From Chamaecrista fasciculata (Eukaryota; Streptophyta; Magnoliopsida; Fabales; Fabaceae), in contig QANZ01032866.1 in NCBI GenBank assembly GCA_003254925.1, positions 46,005 through 110,004 of the forward strand: a DNA stretch of 64,000 nucleotides, read 5' to 3'. Position numbers and translations under genes: made by a program. Below the pieces are notes generated by a model. It saw nothing but the letters and a program-made list of their open reading frames with translations, searched no databases and was not told the origin of the DNA. Position 1 is the first letter of the stretch, and each line of letters begins with the position of its first letter. This document shows positions 31,198 through 43,238 of this stretch, in pieces.

Positions 31198-33160
31198 AAC
31201 ATGTTACTATGACTTCGTCGTTTTTTTAACTTAAAACGAGAGAAATATGACCACATATTTGTGAAATTATAGATACATGTATGACAAATATGAAACAAAT
31301 GAAATATTTATGATCAATTTGGAATCTATCCCATACATTTGGGACTAATTTAAAGTTTTATGCTTTAAAATTTTATTTATTAAAATTAAAAGGCAAAAGT
31401 ACAATTTTTGTCTCCAAATTTTAGACAAACCGTCAATTTCTTTCTCAATATTTTCTCGTGGTTAATTTCGTTCCTAACGTTTTACATTTTGGTAAATTTT
31501 ATCATTTGACTAACTTCTTTCAATAAATTAATAACAAACTTTATCATATTTTTCAATATAGATTAAGATTTGAGTTTTTTTTCTAACATTTATATATTAC
31601 TTGTTATTAACTACATAGGTTCTATTGTTAATATTTAATTAAAATAAGAAAAAAAAATAAAATTTACCAAAAAATTAAAATATTGAAGAGAAAATTAATC
31701 ACAATAAAAAAATAAAGATAAAATTAACAATTAATGTGAATAAAACGTATATTATTATTACAAGCACCTCAAGTCACTCCTGTGAAATTATTGATAAAAA
31801 ACTGTTTTGAAATTTGAATTTTACACAAATGTCCATACAAATTAAAATCCTATGATATTTAATGTTACTACTTTTATTTAAGGGAACTACTCTACCCTCT
31901 ATGAAAAAGGAAGCAAAATCAGATTAATCTTTTTTCCTAAAAAAATCTCTTTTTATTCTTTTTAACCAAACAAAATCGTCCCCAGTGCTATTTCTGTATT
32001 TCAGTAGCCTTTATCACTGTCACACTCTAAGCACGCGCCATATACACATACACATACACATACTCTCTCTTCCCTAATTGTACAATTTTTCCTCTTGAAG
32101 CCTCACTAGGAGCGTGAAGTTACACGCGCGTTTTGATTGGCCAATTAGGAACAGGCCTCTATAGTCATTAGTGACTCTACTTCTGTATATCGCGTACGTT
32201 AAAGCATTATAAAAAGGAGCGTGAACAGTAAAGCGCGTGGTGTAGTAATAGAGTCTAACGATAGCTGTCAAAAAATTTTAACACACCTTTGGGAAACAGT
32301 GATAGTACGAAATGACGGCGGCTGCCTATTTCGCTCCAATCCTTGTTTATTATGTGTCACATTCACTAACGTCGCTTCACCGCCGTTTCCCTCCGTTTCT
32401 CTCTCTAACTTCCCCTCTATCTCTCTCTTTCTTTTTTTTTTTTTCTATCTCTCTCTTTCTTTTTTTTTTTTTAAATTAATATTTTGATTTATCCATTTCG
32501 AAAGTTTTAATGATGATGGAGAATAGCAAATATTAATGGGCACTAATAAAATAGAGTATAAGAAAGTGAAATGATTTGAGTAATAAAAAAAATAATGAAT
32601 TAATTAATTTTGTTTGGGAAATATTAGTAATAGAATTAAATGAAGTGGATGCATATTAATTTTGCTTTCCATTCCTCTCATAAAAAACATTCAATTTTTC
32701 TTTTAAACATTTTATCCCTTCCACTCTATTTCTCCCTTGTAATCCCATTCAATCATAGATATCCTTAGTTTGTGAAGAAAAAGAAAAAAAATCTGAGGAC
32801 AATATTGATTCTAGAGTTCGAATCTAAATCTCTCTCGAGCAAGAGAGTTATACTTATAATATAGAAGATTGAAATTAGTCTTGGAGAGCAATTTGCTTAA
32901 TATTGCAACAAAAATACTTTGATTATTTCTCTCTCTCTTTACATTCTTGTCCGTTATAACAATCTCTCTCTCTCTCTCTCTTCATAACACTCGCTCTGTG
33001 TTTTTCCTTACAGTTCACGCCAAACGCCTGCTTCTCTGCTTCGCTTCCTCTTTCTCTCTCACTCACTCTGCAAAAACCAAAAGCCCGAGGCCTGCCATCT
33101 TCTTCATTGCATTTTTCATTTTCCAATCTTGATCGAAGAAGACGACGAAGCTCTATTGCA
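31198..33160. other. intergenic DNA and upstream region of the ERECTA-like gene
   Basis: Positions 31395-31755 are a MITE copy (TCAATTTCTTTCTC..., GACAAAATTAAC). From about 32000 the DNA becomes less repetitive and presumably holds the promoter. CT-rich tracts at 32400-32470 and 32961-32981 and the T/C-rich stretch to 33120 look like a plant 5' leader. No clear TATA box is assigned. Confidence 0.45.
32961..32981 (+). repeat. (TC)n tract in the probable 5' leader of the ERECTA-like gene
   Basis: About ten TC units, roughly 180 bases before the ATG at 33161. Such pyrimidine tracts are frequent in plant leaders and may influence expression. Confidence 0.8.
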
Positions 33161-36100
33161 ATGGAGGACGACGATGTTGTTGGAACTACCTCGCTCAACA
33201 GGATCAAACAATATGGAATAGACTTGAAGCTATCTTTACCATTGACGACGCTTCACTTCTTCTTCTTCTTCTTTTTATTTTCCTTCTCTTCATTTGTTTC
33301 GCCTCTCACCGACGAAGGTGTGTGTGCATATTTAATGTATTGAATATTGATATTATTCTGGCTCGTCCGTTTTCTTTCATCGTGCTTTGTGCCTGTGCTT
33401 TTCGTTTTGTTTTGTTTTGTTTCTTCCTTTTGGTTCTGTGAAGCTGAGTAACGTTTTATAGCCTTCTGAGAGTATGAAAAAGCATTTTATTCGGTTGTCG
33501 AACTGTTCTGGTGAGTTAATGTAATAATGGCGTTTACTCAAAAAAATTGGAAACAGACGAGCTTTATTATGTTTCTTCCAAATGGGTTTTCAGAGTGATC
33601 ATTGTAAACTATGAAACCACAAGGCCTCAATGGAATTCGTATCGTCGTAAGTGATGTTTTCCTCTACGTTTAAATCTTCTGCTGGAAAATAGGTTCGTGC
33701 TTGTTGTTTTCTGGTTGCGAAGCAGAGAATCATCTGCACAGAGTTATTACTGAACTCTAGTGCCTAATGTGTGGTGGCCTTTTGCTCGGCTTGTAGGAAC
33801 TATTTGTTTGCATATTCATTTTGATTTTTGAACCTAATGTTAATTGAAATGGGTAATGTTTGATATTTCTCTCTACCGTCAGTCATGGAACATAGTTTGT
33901 TGCCTAAATGCTCAATTTCTTGTTTATGAGTATGACGTTGTGTTCGTATAGTTGTTAAGCCTGCGCATCCATACTATCAAGGGTGAAGAAAAAGGAGCAA
34001 ATTAGAGGACATTCAGTTATTGATTAAATATGCCTTTAAAATATTGTGTGTGCCTTTGACTTTTAAGGGGCTCATCTTTACCGGCGTTTTATGTTATTCA
34101 ACCATAGCTTTTTCGACCACTGTATTTGATATCGTTTTTGAGACCTGCTTAACGTAGGAAATGAAAATGCGAGTAAAAGATTTGTTTATATACTTTCTTT
34201 GTTCCTCTTGTTTTCCTGTTTGTTTGGAAATTACGAGTATCACTAATTAATCCCGTAGCTTCGTACGCGGCCTTCACCTGTTTGTTGCCTTAATATTTTT
34301 GAATTTACCGACTAATTTGTTTTAAGGTCACTGCTTAACAGTTTACCTTGAAATTATGAAGGACAAACGTTAATGACAATCAAGGCTTCTTTCATCAACG
34401 TGGAAGATGTGTTGCTTGATTGGGATGATGTACACAATGATGACTTTTGTTCTTGGCGTGGAGTCTACTGTGATAATATCAGCATTTCTGTGCTTTCTCT
34501 GTGGGTTTCAACTTCCTTTAAATTTTTTCCTATAGTTTTGATTGCTCTGATTGGCAATATTTTGTCCCACCTGCTGATTTGGCTATAAATCAATCGATTT
34601 TTTGCTTCATAATTCAACTAAAGTAAGTGCTCGTGTTTCTGAAGGAATCTGTCAAGCTTAAACCTGGGTGGCGAGATATCACCAGCCATTGGCGATTTAA
34701 GGAACTTGCAATCCATGTATGTTGGGTGAATTTCGAAAACTCTCTTTTTCCTCTTAGATATTTTCGTATGCGGTTTTTAAAACTTTAATGTAGCTGATAA
34801 ATTACTCATTCTCAAACATACAGAGATCTTCAGGGGAATAAGCTAAGTGGTCAAATCCCCGATGAAATTGGCAACTGTGCTTCACTTATCCATCTGTATA
34901 AGCTCTTTTTTCTTTTTCTATTTTTTTTAACTTTTTGACTTTCTGTGTTGGAATTCCGGGATGACACCATGCCCTTTCTCTTAAATTGCAGGGATTTGTC
35001 TGATAACCAGCTTTATGGGGATGTGCCGTTCTCCTTATCAAAGCTAAAGCTACTTGAGTTTTTGTAGGTTCAAAGCCATAATTTGGCGTGGTATATGACT
35101 ATATGTAACTTGTGATTGATTGTAACATGATCTGGTGATTATACAGGAACTTGAAGAATAACCAACTAACTGGTCCTATCCCTTCAACGTTAACCCAGAT
35201 TCCAAATCTCAAAACCATGTAATTTTGTACCCTGCTCATTTTTCTGGCTTTTTATTTTAAACTATGAGACATGATTTGAAAATGAGTTTTCCTTGAGTTT
35301 TCTGTTTAGTCATATTCATTGCAATAGCGCTATCCCTGTTTCCTTAGTTCCCGGGGGAATTTGTTATACTTATATATTGAATTGACACAATGTCAGTGAT
35401 CTTGCTCGAAATCGGCTCACTGGTGAGATACCAAGACTGCTTTATTGGAATGAAGTCCTGCAATATCTGTGAGTTTCTATTATTGTGGTTTTTATTTGTC
35501 TCTTCTACGGTTTTACCCCTACAACTGCATGTCGTCATTAAGATGACAGTCTCTGCTATGTTATGTTCTTATAAATTTGGTAATTTGCTTTAGCGAGCTT
35601 AGTAGCTTGCCATAATTCCCTTTAATTCTTGTCATTGTGACAGAGGGTTGCGAGGGAACTCACTGAGTGGAACATTGTCTCCTGATATATGTCAATTAAC
35701 TAGTCTGTGGTTCTTGTGAGTACTCGAAGATTGGCGTCCCTACGTTTTAATTCTTTTTCTTTTTTCTTTCTGTGGTTTAACAGTTTTGTTTCTGACCTCT
35801 TTTATGTTTCAGTGATGTGAGAGGCAACAATTTGACGGGCACTATACCTGAAAGCATTGGAAACTGTACAAGTTTTGAAATTTTGTACGTTATTTCTCTA
35901 GTTCTTGCCTGAGTTGCAAATATGTCGTGTACATCTGGTGACTCTGTCTTTTGTAATTGAAATTCAGCGATATATCATATAACCAGATTAGTGGGGAAAT
36001 TCCTTACAACATTGGGTTCCTGCAAGTGGCGACTTTGTGAGTAGTTCTGACTATGCCCATGATTATTTGGTTCCATTGTTACTTACTCCCAAGATTGATC

Positions 36101-39100
36101 TCTTTTCTATGTCTTTCTTACTTGGTCTCTCCTAGTGGAGTATATCTAAGGGTTTTGACTTTTCCTAGGTCACTTCAAGGAAATAGGTTAACTGGGAAGA
36201 TCCCAGAGGTTATTGGTTTGATGCAAGCACTTGCTATCTTGTAAGTTTAATCAACCATCAACCATATTTTTCAAATCAGTGTTTGCCAATTTGTTTCAGG
36301 AACATATAGTTAACCTGAAAATATTGTTTCAGGGATTTGAGCGAGAATCAGTTGGTAGGACCAATCCCTCCAATACTTGGAAATTTATCTTTTACTGGCA
36401 AGTTGTGAGTACTACTTAGCCTAAAAGATGATACTTTTGCATTAATTGGTGTGTCTATTCTTAGCATTGCGATTATTCAGGTACCTCCATGGTAACTTAC
36501 TTTCTGGTTCTATACCAGCGGAACTTGGCAATATGTCTAAACTTAGCTACATGTGAGTTGATATCGATCTTTTTTTTTGTTGAATTACATATTACATATG
36601 CTCTGCTGTCGAAATTCTTGTCTGAGAGGAATTCTTGTTTCAGGCAATTGAATGACAACCAACTAGTTGGCAAGATCCCAGATGAGCTTGGGAAGCTTGA
36701 ACATTTGTTTGAGTTGTGAGTTTTAGTAATTTTATCTTGAGGCCTTAGCAATTATTTGTTATATTGGTGTTATGTGACTTTTCATTTGATGGTTCAGAAA
36801 TCTTGCGAACAATAATCTTGAAGGACCCATTCCACATAACATCAGCTCTTGCACAGCCTTGAATCAGTTGTAAGATCCATGATTTCTTGCCATAAAATTG
36901 GAATTCATTTTCAATATACTGTTGCTTAGACCACTTGTAGAGCCTTGGTTGTCTCAATTGGTTTTCTCTTTTCAGCAATGTGCATGGTAATCACTTGAGT
37001 GGATCAATTCCTTTGAGCTTTCACAACCTGGGGAGTTTGACTTACCTGTATGTAATGAAAGCATTTTTTAACTGGTTTTGTCCTTTTTCTCCCCATTTTA
37101 GTAGTGCTGAAGGGATTAACTCTGTTGTGTTTCTAGGAATCTCTCATCGAACAACTTCAAAGGGAAAATACCTGTTGAACTGGGCCATATTGTTAATCTT
37201 GATACACTGTGAGTTTCATTGTTAAGATCTGTCTTGATTTGATTGTTTTCAATATTTGCTAACTCGGTTTTCTGTGTTGTCCAGGGATCTGTCGCACAAT
37301 AATTTTTCAGGTCCAGTTCCAGTATCTGTTGGTGATCTAGAGCATCTTCTGACGTTGTAAGATAGATGTAGCTTTTACTTGTTATTTGTTAACTCTTTTT
37401 GCTGGACTCTGTTTAGTAGTTTTTGTTATTGATGCAGGAACTTGAGCCATAATTATCTTGATGGTCCATTGCCTGCCGAATTTGGAAATCTGAGAAGTAT
37501 ACAGATTATGTAAGTCTTTTTGCAATGTTATGATGATTCTGATCAAGATGCTGTGTTTGATAACTTATTTTCTTCTCCTAGAGATATTTCATACAACAAT
37601 CTTTCGGGTAGCATCCCTCAGGAATTGGGTCAACTGCAGAACCTTGTGTCTCTGTAAGTTGATTATGAACTTTCTACTTGTTAAATTTGAGTATATGAGG
37701 CTATTTTGTTAGTGATTTTTCATTTTCTGGAACTTTATGATAGGATACTGAACAACAATGTCTTGTGTGGGGAAATTCCAGATCAGCTAGCTAATTGCCT
37801 GAGTCTTTCCTCCTTGTATGGATTCTTGATGATCGGTCAATTATTTCATCCTTATACATGTCTCTGTGTGTGTGTGTATTATATCTTATTCCCACTTTCT
37901 AACACTTGTCTATTCCATTATCTAGAAATCTTTCTTACAATAACTTATCTGGAATTGTTCCTCCACTGAGGAATTTCTCACGGTTTTCAGCTGATAGGTA
38001 TTGTGAAATTAACTAATGATTTCTTTCTTTTCAACTGTTGTGTATGAATGACTTAAAATTTGATATGTTACAGCTTCATTGGAAATCCTTTATTGTGTGG
38101 AAGAAGGTTAGGGTCAAAATCCAGAGGTATGTTTCATCCGCCTAATCTCCATATTTCTCATACAACGTAGTTAGAGAAACGCCACAATACCTATTTAGTA
38201 TAAGCGAGCTGTCCAATTGTGTTGATGCATGTTATTTTGAATAATATCAGCTATAATTTGTATTATTTTTTCAGTGGTTCTTCACAGGGCAGCAGTTTTA
38301 TGCCTCACTCTGGGTATCATCACATTGCTGGCCATGGTCATTATTGCTATTTACAGATCAAGCCAGTCAAAGCATTTGTTAAAAGGATCTAGCCGAACTG
38401 GACAAGGCATGTAAAAAAAACGTTTTAATATTGTCCTCTGAGAACAGTTCCCTCATTTCTTTGTTCTTTCTGTTGCTTATTTATTTATTTGTTTTATTTC
38501 AGGGCCACCAAAACTTGTAGTTCTTCATATGGATATGGCGATTCATACCTTTGATGATATAATGAGAGCTACTGAAAACCTCAGTGAGAAATATATCATT
38601 GGGTATGGTGCCTCTAGTACAGTGTACAAGTGTAATTTGAAAGGTTCCCGACCAATTGCAATTAAGCGACTTTACAACCGGCATCCACACAACTTACAAG
38701 AGTTTGAAACAGAACTTGAAACTATTGGTAGCATCAGGCATAGAAACCTTGTGACTTTGCATGGTTATGCACTAACTCCCAATGAAAATCTCCTGTTCTA
38801 TGAGTATATGGAGAATGGCTCTCTTTGGGATCTTCTCCATGGTAAAGTTTTCCAACTCTGGATATTTCAACTTTCATGGGTATGATAGTCATTCCTATGC
38901 CATTTGAAGCTCAACCTGTTTTTTCCTTACAGGTCCCTTGAAGAAGGTGAAGCTTGATTGGGATACACGTTTGAGGATCGCTGTTGGAGCTGCTGAAGGA
39001 CTTGCTTATCTCCATCATGATTGCAACCTTCGCATCATACACAGGGATATAAAGTCCTCTAATATTTTGCTGGATGAGAACTTTGAGCCTCATCTTTCTG

Positions 39101-40027
39101 ATTTTGGTATTGCAAAAAGTATATCAACATCAAGGACTCATGCATCAACGTATGTGCTTGGGACAATAGGATACATTGATCCTGAGTATGCCCGGACATC
39201 TAGGCTGAATGAAAAATCGGATGTTTATAGCTTTGGCATTGTTCTACTTGAGTTACTAACTGGGAAGAAGGCTGTGGATAATGAGTCTAACTTGCATCAA
39301 TTGGTATGATCTCTTACACTAAACTACCAATTTAGTTCATGAATTATACGGGAATTGTTAGTTTAGTCTTCGAATTTTTAATCCCTTTGAGGACTGAGTT
39401 GTATAATAATAAAGTGTTCATGGAAAGATTGTATTTCAAAAAAATCATTGACTATGGTCATATATAATCTAGGGAGTAAAATATTGGTTTACTTATTTCT
39501 CTTGCTATTTTTTTGGTTTGTGTCATACCCACATACTAGCTCTCAGCTATGATGTTTGTGAGGTTTTTATATTTAATCATGTCTTGTACATTTTGTATGG
39601 TTAATACTTAATTGAGAAAAAACTGCCATGTCTATGTCTTCCTGATTCATAATGATAAAGGTGGGTCTTTCATATATCATGAATATGGTGAAGTAGTGTT
39701 ATGTTAACTTTGACATTACAGATATTATCGAAGGCAGATAACAACACTGTAATGGAAGCTGTGGATCCTGAGGTTTCCATAACCTGCTTGGATTTGTCCC
39801 ATGTCAAGAAGACCTTTCAGCTTGCTTTGCTTTGCACAAAAAGAAACCCTTCTGAGAGGCCTACAATGCATCAGGTTGCTAGGGTTTTGGTGTCACTTGT
39901 CCCTACACCACCTGCTGCTAAAGTCTTCACTGCCCCATTAAAGACAACTGATTATACCCAGTTTCTGACCCAAAAGAAGATGGAGCTGCTGCATCATCAA
40001 CCTAAGCAAGAGACCAATTTCTTGTGA
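33161..40027 (+). CDS. ERL1: ERECTA-like LRR receptor kinase, ERL1/ERL2 type (27 exons)
   Basis: All 27 exons can be followed: 33161-33317, 34362-34500, 34645-34716, 34824-34895, 34992-35063, 35147-35218, 35397-35468, 35644-35715, 35813-35884, 35968-36036, 36169-36240, 36333-36404, 36481-36552, 36644-36715, 36798-36869, 36976-37047, 37137-37208, 37285-37356, 37438-37509, 37582-37653, 37744-37815, 37926-37997, 38074-38126, 38275-38406, 38503-38841, 38933-39303 and 39722-40027. The frame stays open for 977 residues, close to Arabidopsis ERLs, with one LRR per 72-bp exon as in that family. Exon 1 gives a hydrophobic signal; exon 2 carries [20 protein letters not shown]. One membrane span lies in exon 24. 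The kinase has [27 protein letters not shown] and DFG. ERECTA kinases sense EPF/EPFL peptides to control stomatal patterning and growth. Orthology to ERL1 or ERL2 is not resolved here. Confidence 0.95.
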
Positions 40028-40393
40028 TGCTAAATGGCTAGTTCGTTTTGGAGATGTATCCAAGAACACCCTCTGACTCTGTGTGTATTAAGGTATTGCT
40101 TACTAGTATCAATCAGTTAGGAGATTTACATGTTTGGATTGTTGGCTAAACTTGATTGAACAAGGGAAGGAATGCCAACTGCCTAGACTAGACTTAATAG
40201 ATTATGGTCATATAAATTTGGTCCACTGTTATTAACACTTAACACCACTTTTGACGTCCTTAGATTGATCATCTCGTAGGAAGTAGTTAAGCAACTTTCT
40301 TATTATTAATTATACTTTGATACCTTTCTGGGCCTTTTGCCAAAAAAGTGCAGTATCTGTTTTTATTGATCAGTCTGATTATACTTTGTAAAA
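40028..40393 (+). other. 3' flank of the ERECTA-like gene
   Basis: It presumably includes the 3' UTR; no single strong polyadenylation signal is chosen. Nothing else is recognised before the PIF-like element. Confidence 0.4.
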
Positions 40394-40396
40394 TCA

Positions 40397-41943
40397 GGGT
40401 CAATTCGTTTCCGTTTTTTTTTTAAATTTGTTTTCATTATAATCATAGTTTGATTATAATCAAAGTTGATTATTTTTGTAGTGGTGTTTGGATGATTGTT
40501 GATTATTTGGTGTGAAATTATTAAAATGGGTATGTAATGATTGTGGTAGGTGGATAAAAAGTAAGGAAATTGATAAATTGTATAGGGGTATAAATGGAAG
40601 AAAAAGTTGGAAAAAGTAAGATTTGATTATAATAAAAGTGTGTTTGAATGTGATTGTTTGGAAAAAAAACAAAAATGTTACTGTTTGCCTTGAAAAGCGT
40701 GAAATCTTGATTATTTTTGTGTGTAAGTGGGGGGATGATTATCCAAATTGGTGCACCGTTTCATTTTTGCCTACGAAATGGTGCACCAAAAAGGAGTAAA
40801 ATGTCTTCTAGTTGCTCGACATTCGGTGCACCAGCGAAGAAATCGGTGCACCGATTCGCAGCAGATGAGAGAGAAAGTGTAGCGCTGGTGGACCCGAAAT
40901 TTTCATTCATTTTGGCCTAATACTCAATTGGTGTATGTGAACAATCGGTGCACCAAATACTCAATCGATCCACCGATTAGGTGGTGTAAATTCCTTATGT
41001 GAACAATCGGTGCACCAAATACTGAATCGGTCCACCGATTAGGCGTTGTAAATTCCCTATGTGAACAATCAGTGCACCAAATACTCAATCGGTGCACCAA
41101 ATGTCGGCCTATATAAGCATTTGGCGTCCCATTCATTCATTTTTTTAACCAACAAATGAATTAACAATGTTCATAGTTCCCTTTCATTTCTATATTTGTG
41201 GGCTTTTTCATTCGTCTTTGATTGTCGATGGTACTCTTTGATTGTCGAAATGTGTATGCTATTTAGTTTATGTCGAGATCGAAAACGAAATTTTGCTGTG
41301 ATGTAAATTTTCTGTCGAGTAAGAAATCAAATATAAAACGAAATCGAAAACGAAATCTAAATTTTCTGTCGAGAAATCAAATCTGAAACGAAATCGAAAT
41401 CGGCGGCGAGCTACAAGAACAACACCAACGACACCGACAGAAACAAAGCGATTGCTCAGTACAGTGCCTTGTCAGTTCCGTAGCCGTCGAACTTGTGCTT
41501 GCGAGATGTGCGTGCGTTTCTATTCTTGATTCAAGAAAAGGAATTTTGATCCTCATACTTGGGTACTCACATAAAAGTCTCAGGAATTTTGATTCAAGAT
41601 TATGTTCTTCATTGGTATAGAATATGGCTAAATTGCAGAATGAAATACTTTGTCACGGGGAGAAGCAGAGACGAGGGAGAAGCAGAGAAGCAGAGAATGG
41701 CTAAATTGCAAATTTGATCCCCAATATTTATGGAAATGACCATTTTGCCCTTTGTGATTGGAGATTGAATGTATTAGAGTATAGATAATTATAGGTTTAT
41801 GTATAGGGGTATAAGTGTAATTGAATGTGTTTGATTATTTAAGAATCATGATTATAATTGAATCAGGAAAAAAACGTAAACGAACATGTTTATTTTGATT
41901 ATAATCAAAACAGATTATAATCAAAACGGAAACGAACTGGGCC
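40397..41943. mobile_element. 1.55-kb PIF/Harbinger-like non-autonomous element with TCA target duplication
   Basis: Both ends carry TTCGTTTCCGTTTT inverted repeats (GGGTCAATTCGTTTCCG on the left; from the right GGCCCAGTTCGTTTCCG), and TCA lies outside each end (40394-40396 and 41944-41946). The subterminal zones share 'GATTATAATCA' words. The inside is unrelated to simple MITEs: a GGTGCACC-rich array (40750-41098), a TATATAAG box (about 41108) and a region with CGAAATCGAAAACGAAAT repeats (41280-41400). No transposase is present. Confidence 0.7.
40750..41098. repeat. array of palindromic GGTGCACC motifs with 62-bp tandem units
   Basis: Seven exact GGTGCACC palindromes and three one-base variants (GATCCACC, GGTCCACC, AGTGCACC) occur in 350 bases. 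From 40934 to 41105 they form about 2.7 copies of a 62-bp direct repeat starting TATGTGAACAATC. The array lies directly upstream of a TATATAAG box. It could be transposase- or factor-binding repeats; function unknown. Confidence 0.85.
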
Positions 41944-41946
41944 TCA

Positions 41947-42683
41947 GTTTCATCTAGTAGTATCTTGATGCATATCTGCATGAGTATCTTATAATTACGT
42001 GTCTATTCTTTTTACTCACTGATCGTCATTTTAGTATAACCATCACTCTGGATATTTACAACTGATTCCATCGCACTATATCAGTCAATATAAACTACTC
42101 CTTCCTCCAAGCAAAGTTAATTTCACTCAATACCAAACACATACATACTTCTCTTTTTCCAATTTTTTTGTCAAAAGTGTCTTTTTGGTTTCCATATTTT
42201 TTGTTTAGATTGTTTTCTTATATTATTTTGTTCTACTTTTGATCAAATATTGCAAAATCGTTTCAAAAGAATATTTTTAAAATTTTATTTAAAGAATTAA
42301 AAACAAAATCAAACAGCCTGTATAATGATATTACCTCATAAACATACTTGTTACCTCGTCAATAAAAAATAAAGGGTTGAAAATAAATTAGAGTCTATAA
42401 CTAATAATAATCTTCGATTTACTAACAAATAATGTCATAACATTATTACGACTTGAAATTAAATTATATAAAGTTTGAACAAAATAAAATTGATATTTAA
42501 TAAATTAGAAATTAAATAAACATATATTATAAATTCATAATTTGGGAAAGGGAAAGACAAAATAAAACTAATAAAAAGAAAATATTTGTCTATTAATAAC
42601 CTAAAGGCTTCAATGATTATTGTTATTGTTATATAATGAATTCATAAAAAAAAAACGAATATCAATATAGACAATAATCTAAT
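41947..42683. other. AT-rich intergenic DNA
   Basis: No gene. From about 42371 it is part of the duplicated block containing the first A20/AN1 gene and includes that gene's 3' flank. Confidence 0.4.
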
Positions 42684-43118
42684 TTATATCGTGCCATCCA
42701 ATTTATCAGCCTTGATGAGAGGATTATTTTTAATCAAAATTTGTCGACCAATATCCTTAAAATCTACCATGCAAGAATGCTCTTCTGGGTATCTATGTTT
42801 TCCACAAAACAAATCTCCACACCGACACTCAAATCCTGTGAGTCCCACTTTCTTGTTGCAAATCTTGCACCTATTCTTTTTCATCTCATTCTCGAACTTA
42901 TTGTTGGCTTCACCTTTTAATTTTGTGTCTTCATGATCAACAATACTTGTTGTTTCTGATGATGATGATGGTGATAGAGATAACTCTCTAAATTTGAGTG
43001 AGTTTACGAGATTTTCTGAGACTTGTGACATTTGATCTTTGTAACACTTGGAGCATAGATTTTTTGTTTCAGATGAACCAAAGAAGCCACAACCATTCGC
43101 ACAAAGTGAAGGATCCAT
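42684..43118 (-). CDS. A20/AN1 zinc-finger stress-associated protein (copy 1)
   Basis: A single-exon gene for 144 residues. The ATG at 43118 begins [10 protein letters not shown], the usual family start; a few upstream codons are open but lack an ATG. The A20 finger uses C6, C10, C22 and C25 (CANGC...NLCSKC). The AN1 finger at the C-terminus uses C84, C87, C98, C100, C105, H108, H114 and C116 ([19 protein letters not shown], then [13 protein letters not shown]). The linker is Ser-rich and acidic. Stress-associated proteins (SAPs) of this A20-AN1 layout bind ubiquitin or act as E3 ligases and modulate responses to drought, salt and temperature. A TATA box (TATAAATA, minus strand, 43231-43238) lies about 115 bases upstream of the ATG. 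The protein is shorter than the common 160-175 residues because the linker is short. Confidence 0.93.
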   Translation of the reverse strand: MDPSLCANGCGFFGSSETKNLCSKCYKDQMSQVSENLVNSLKFRELSLSPSSSSETTSIVDHEDTKLKGEANNKFENEMKKNRCKICNKKVGLTGFECRCGDLFCGKHRYPEEHSCMVDFKDIGRQILIKNNPLIKADKLDGTI

Positions 43119-43230
43119 TTGCAACAAATTAACTTGCGTTTTCTTTGATAAAAGACTATGAAGGCTATCAAAGACTATATGAAGGCTATGAAGAATGAAG
43201 TTTAATTATATCGAAGCTTGAAAGAGGTTA

Positions 43231-43238
43231 TATTTATA
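43231..43238 (-). promoter_or_regulatory. TATA box of A20/AN1 gene copy 1
   Basis: CCCTATAAATATAACC on the minus strand, about 115 bases before the ATG. The same box is conserved in copy 2. Confidence 0.6.

Noticed and set aside
32221-32487. 88-codon plus frame upstream of ERL
   Set aside because: Ends in Ser/Phe/Leu low complexity from CT tracts; no domain. Better explained as promoter or leader DNA.
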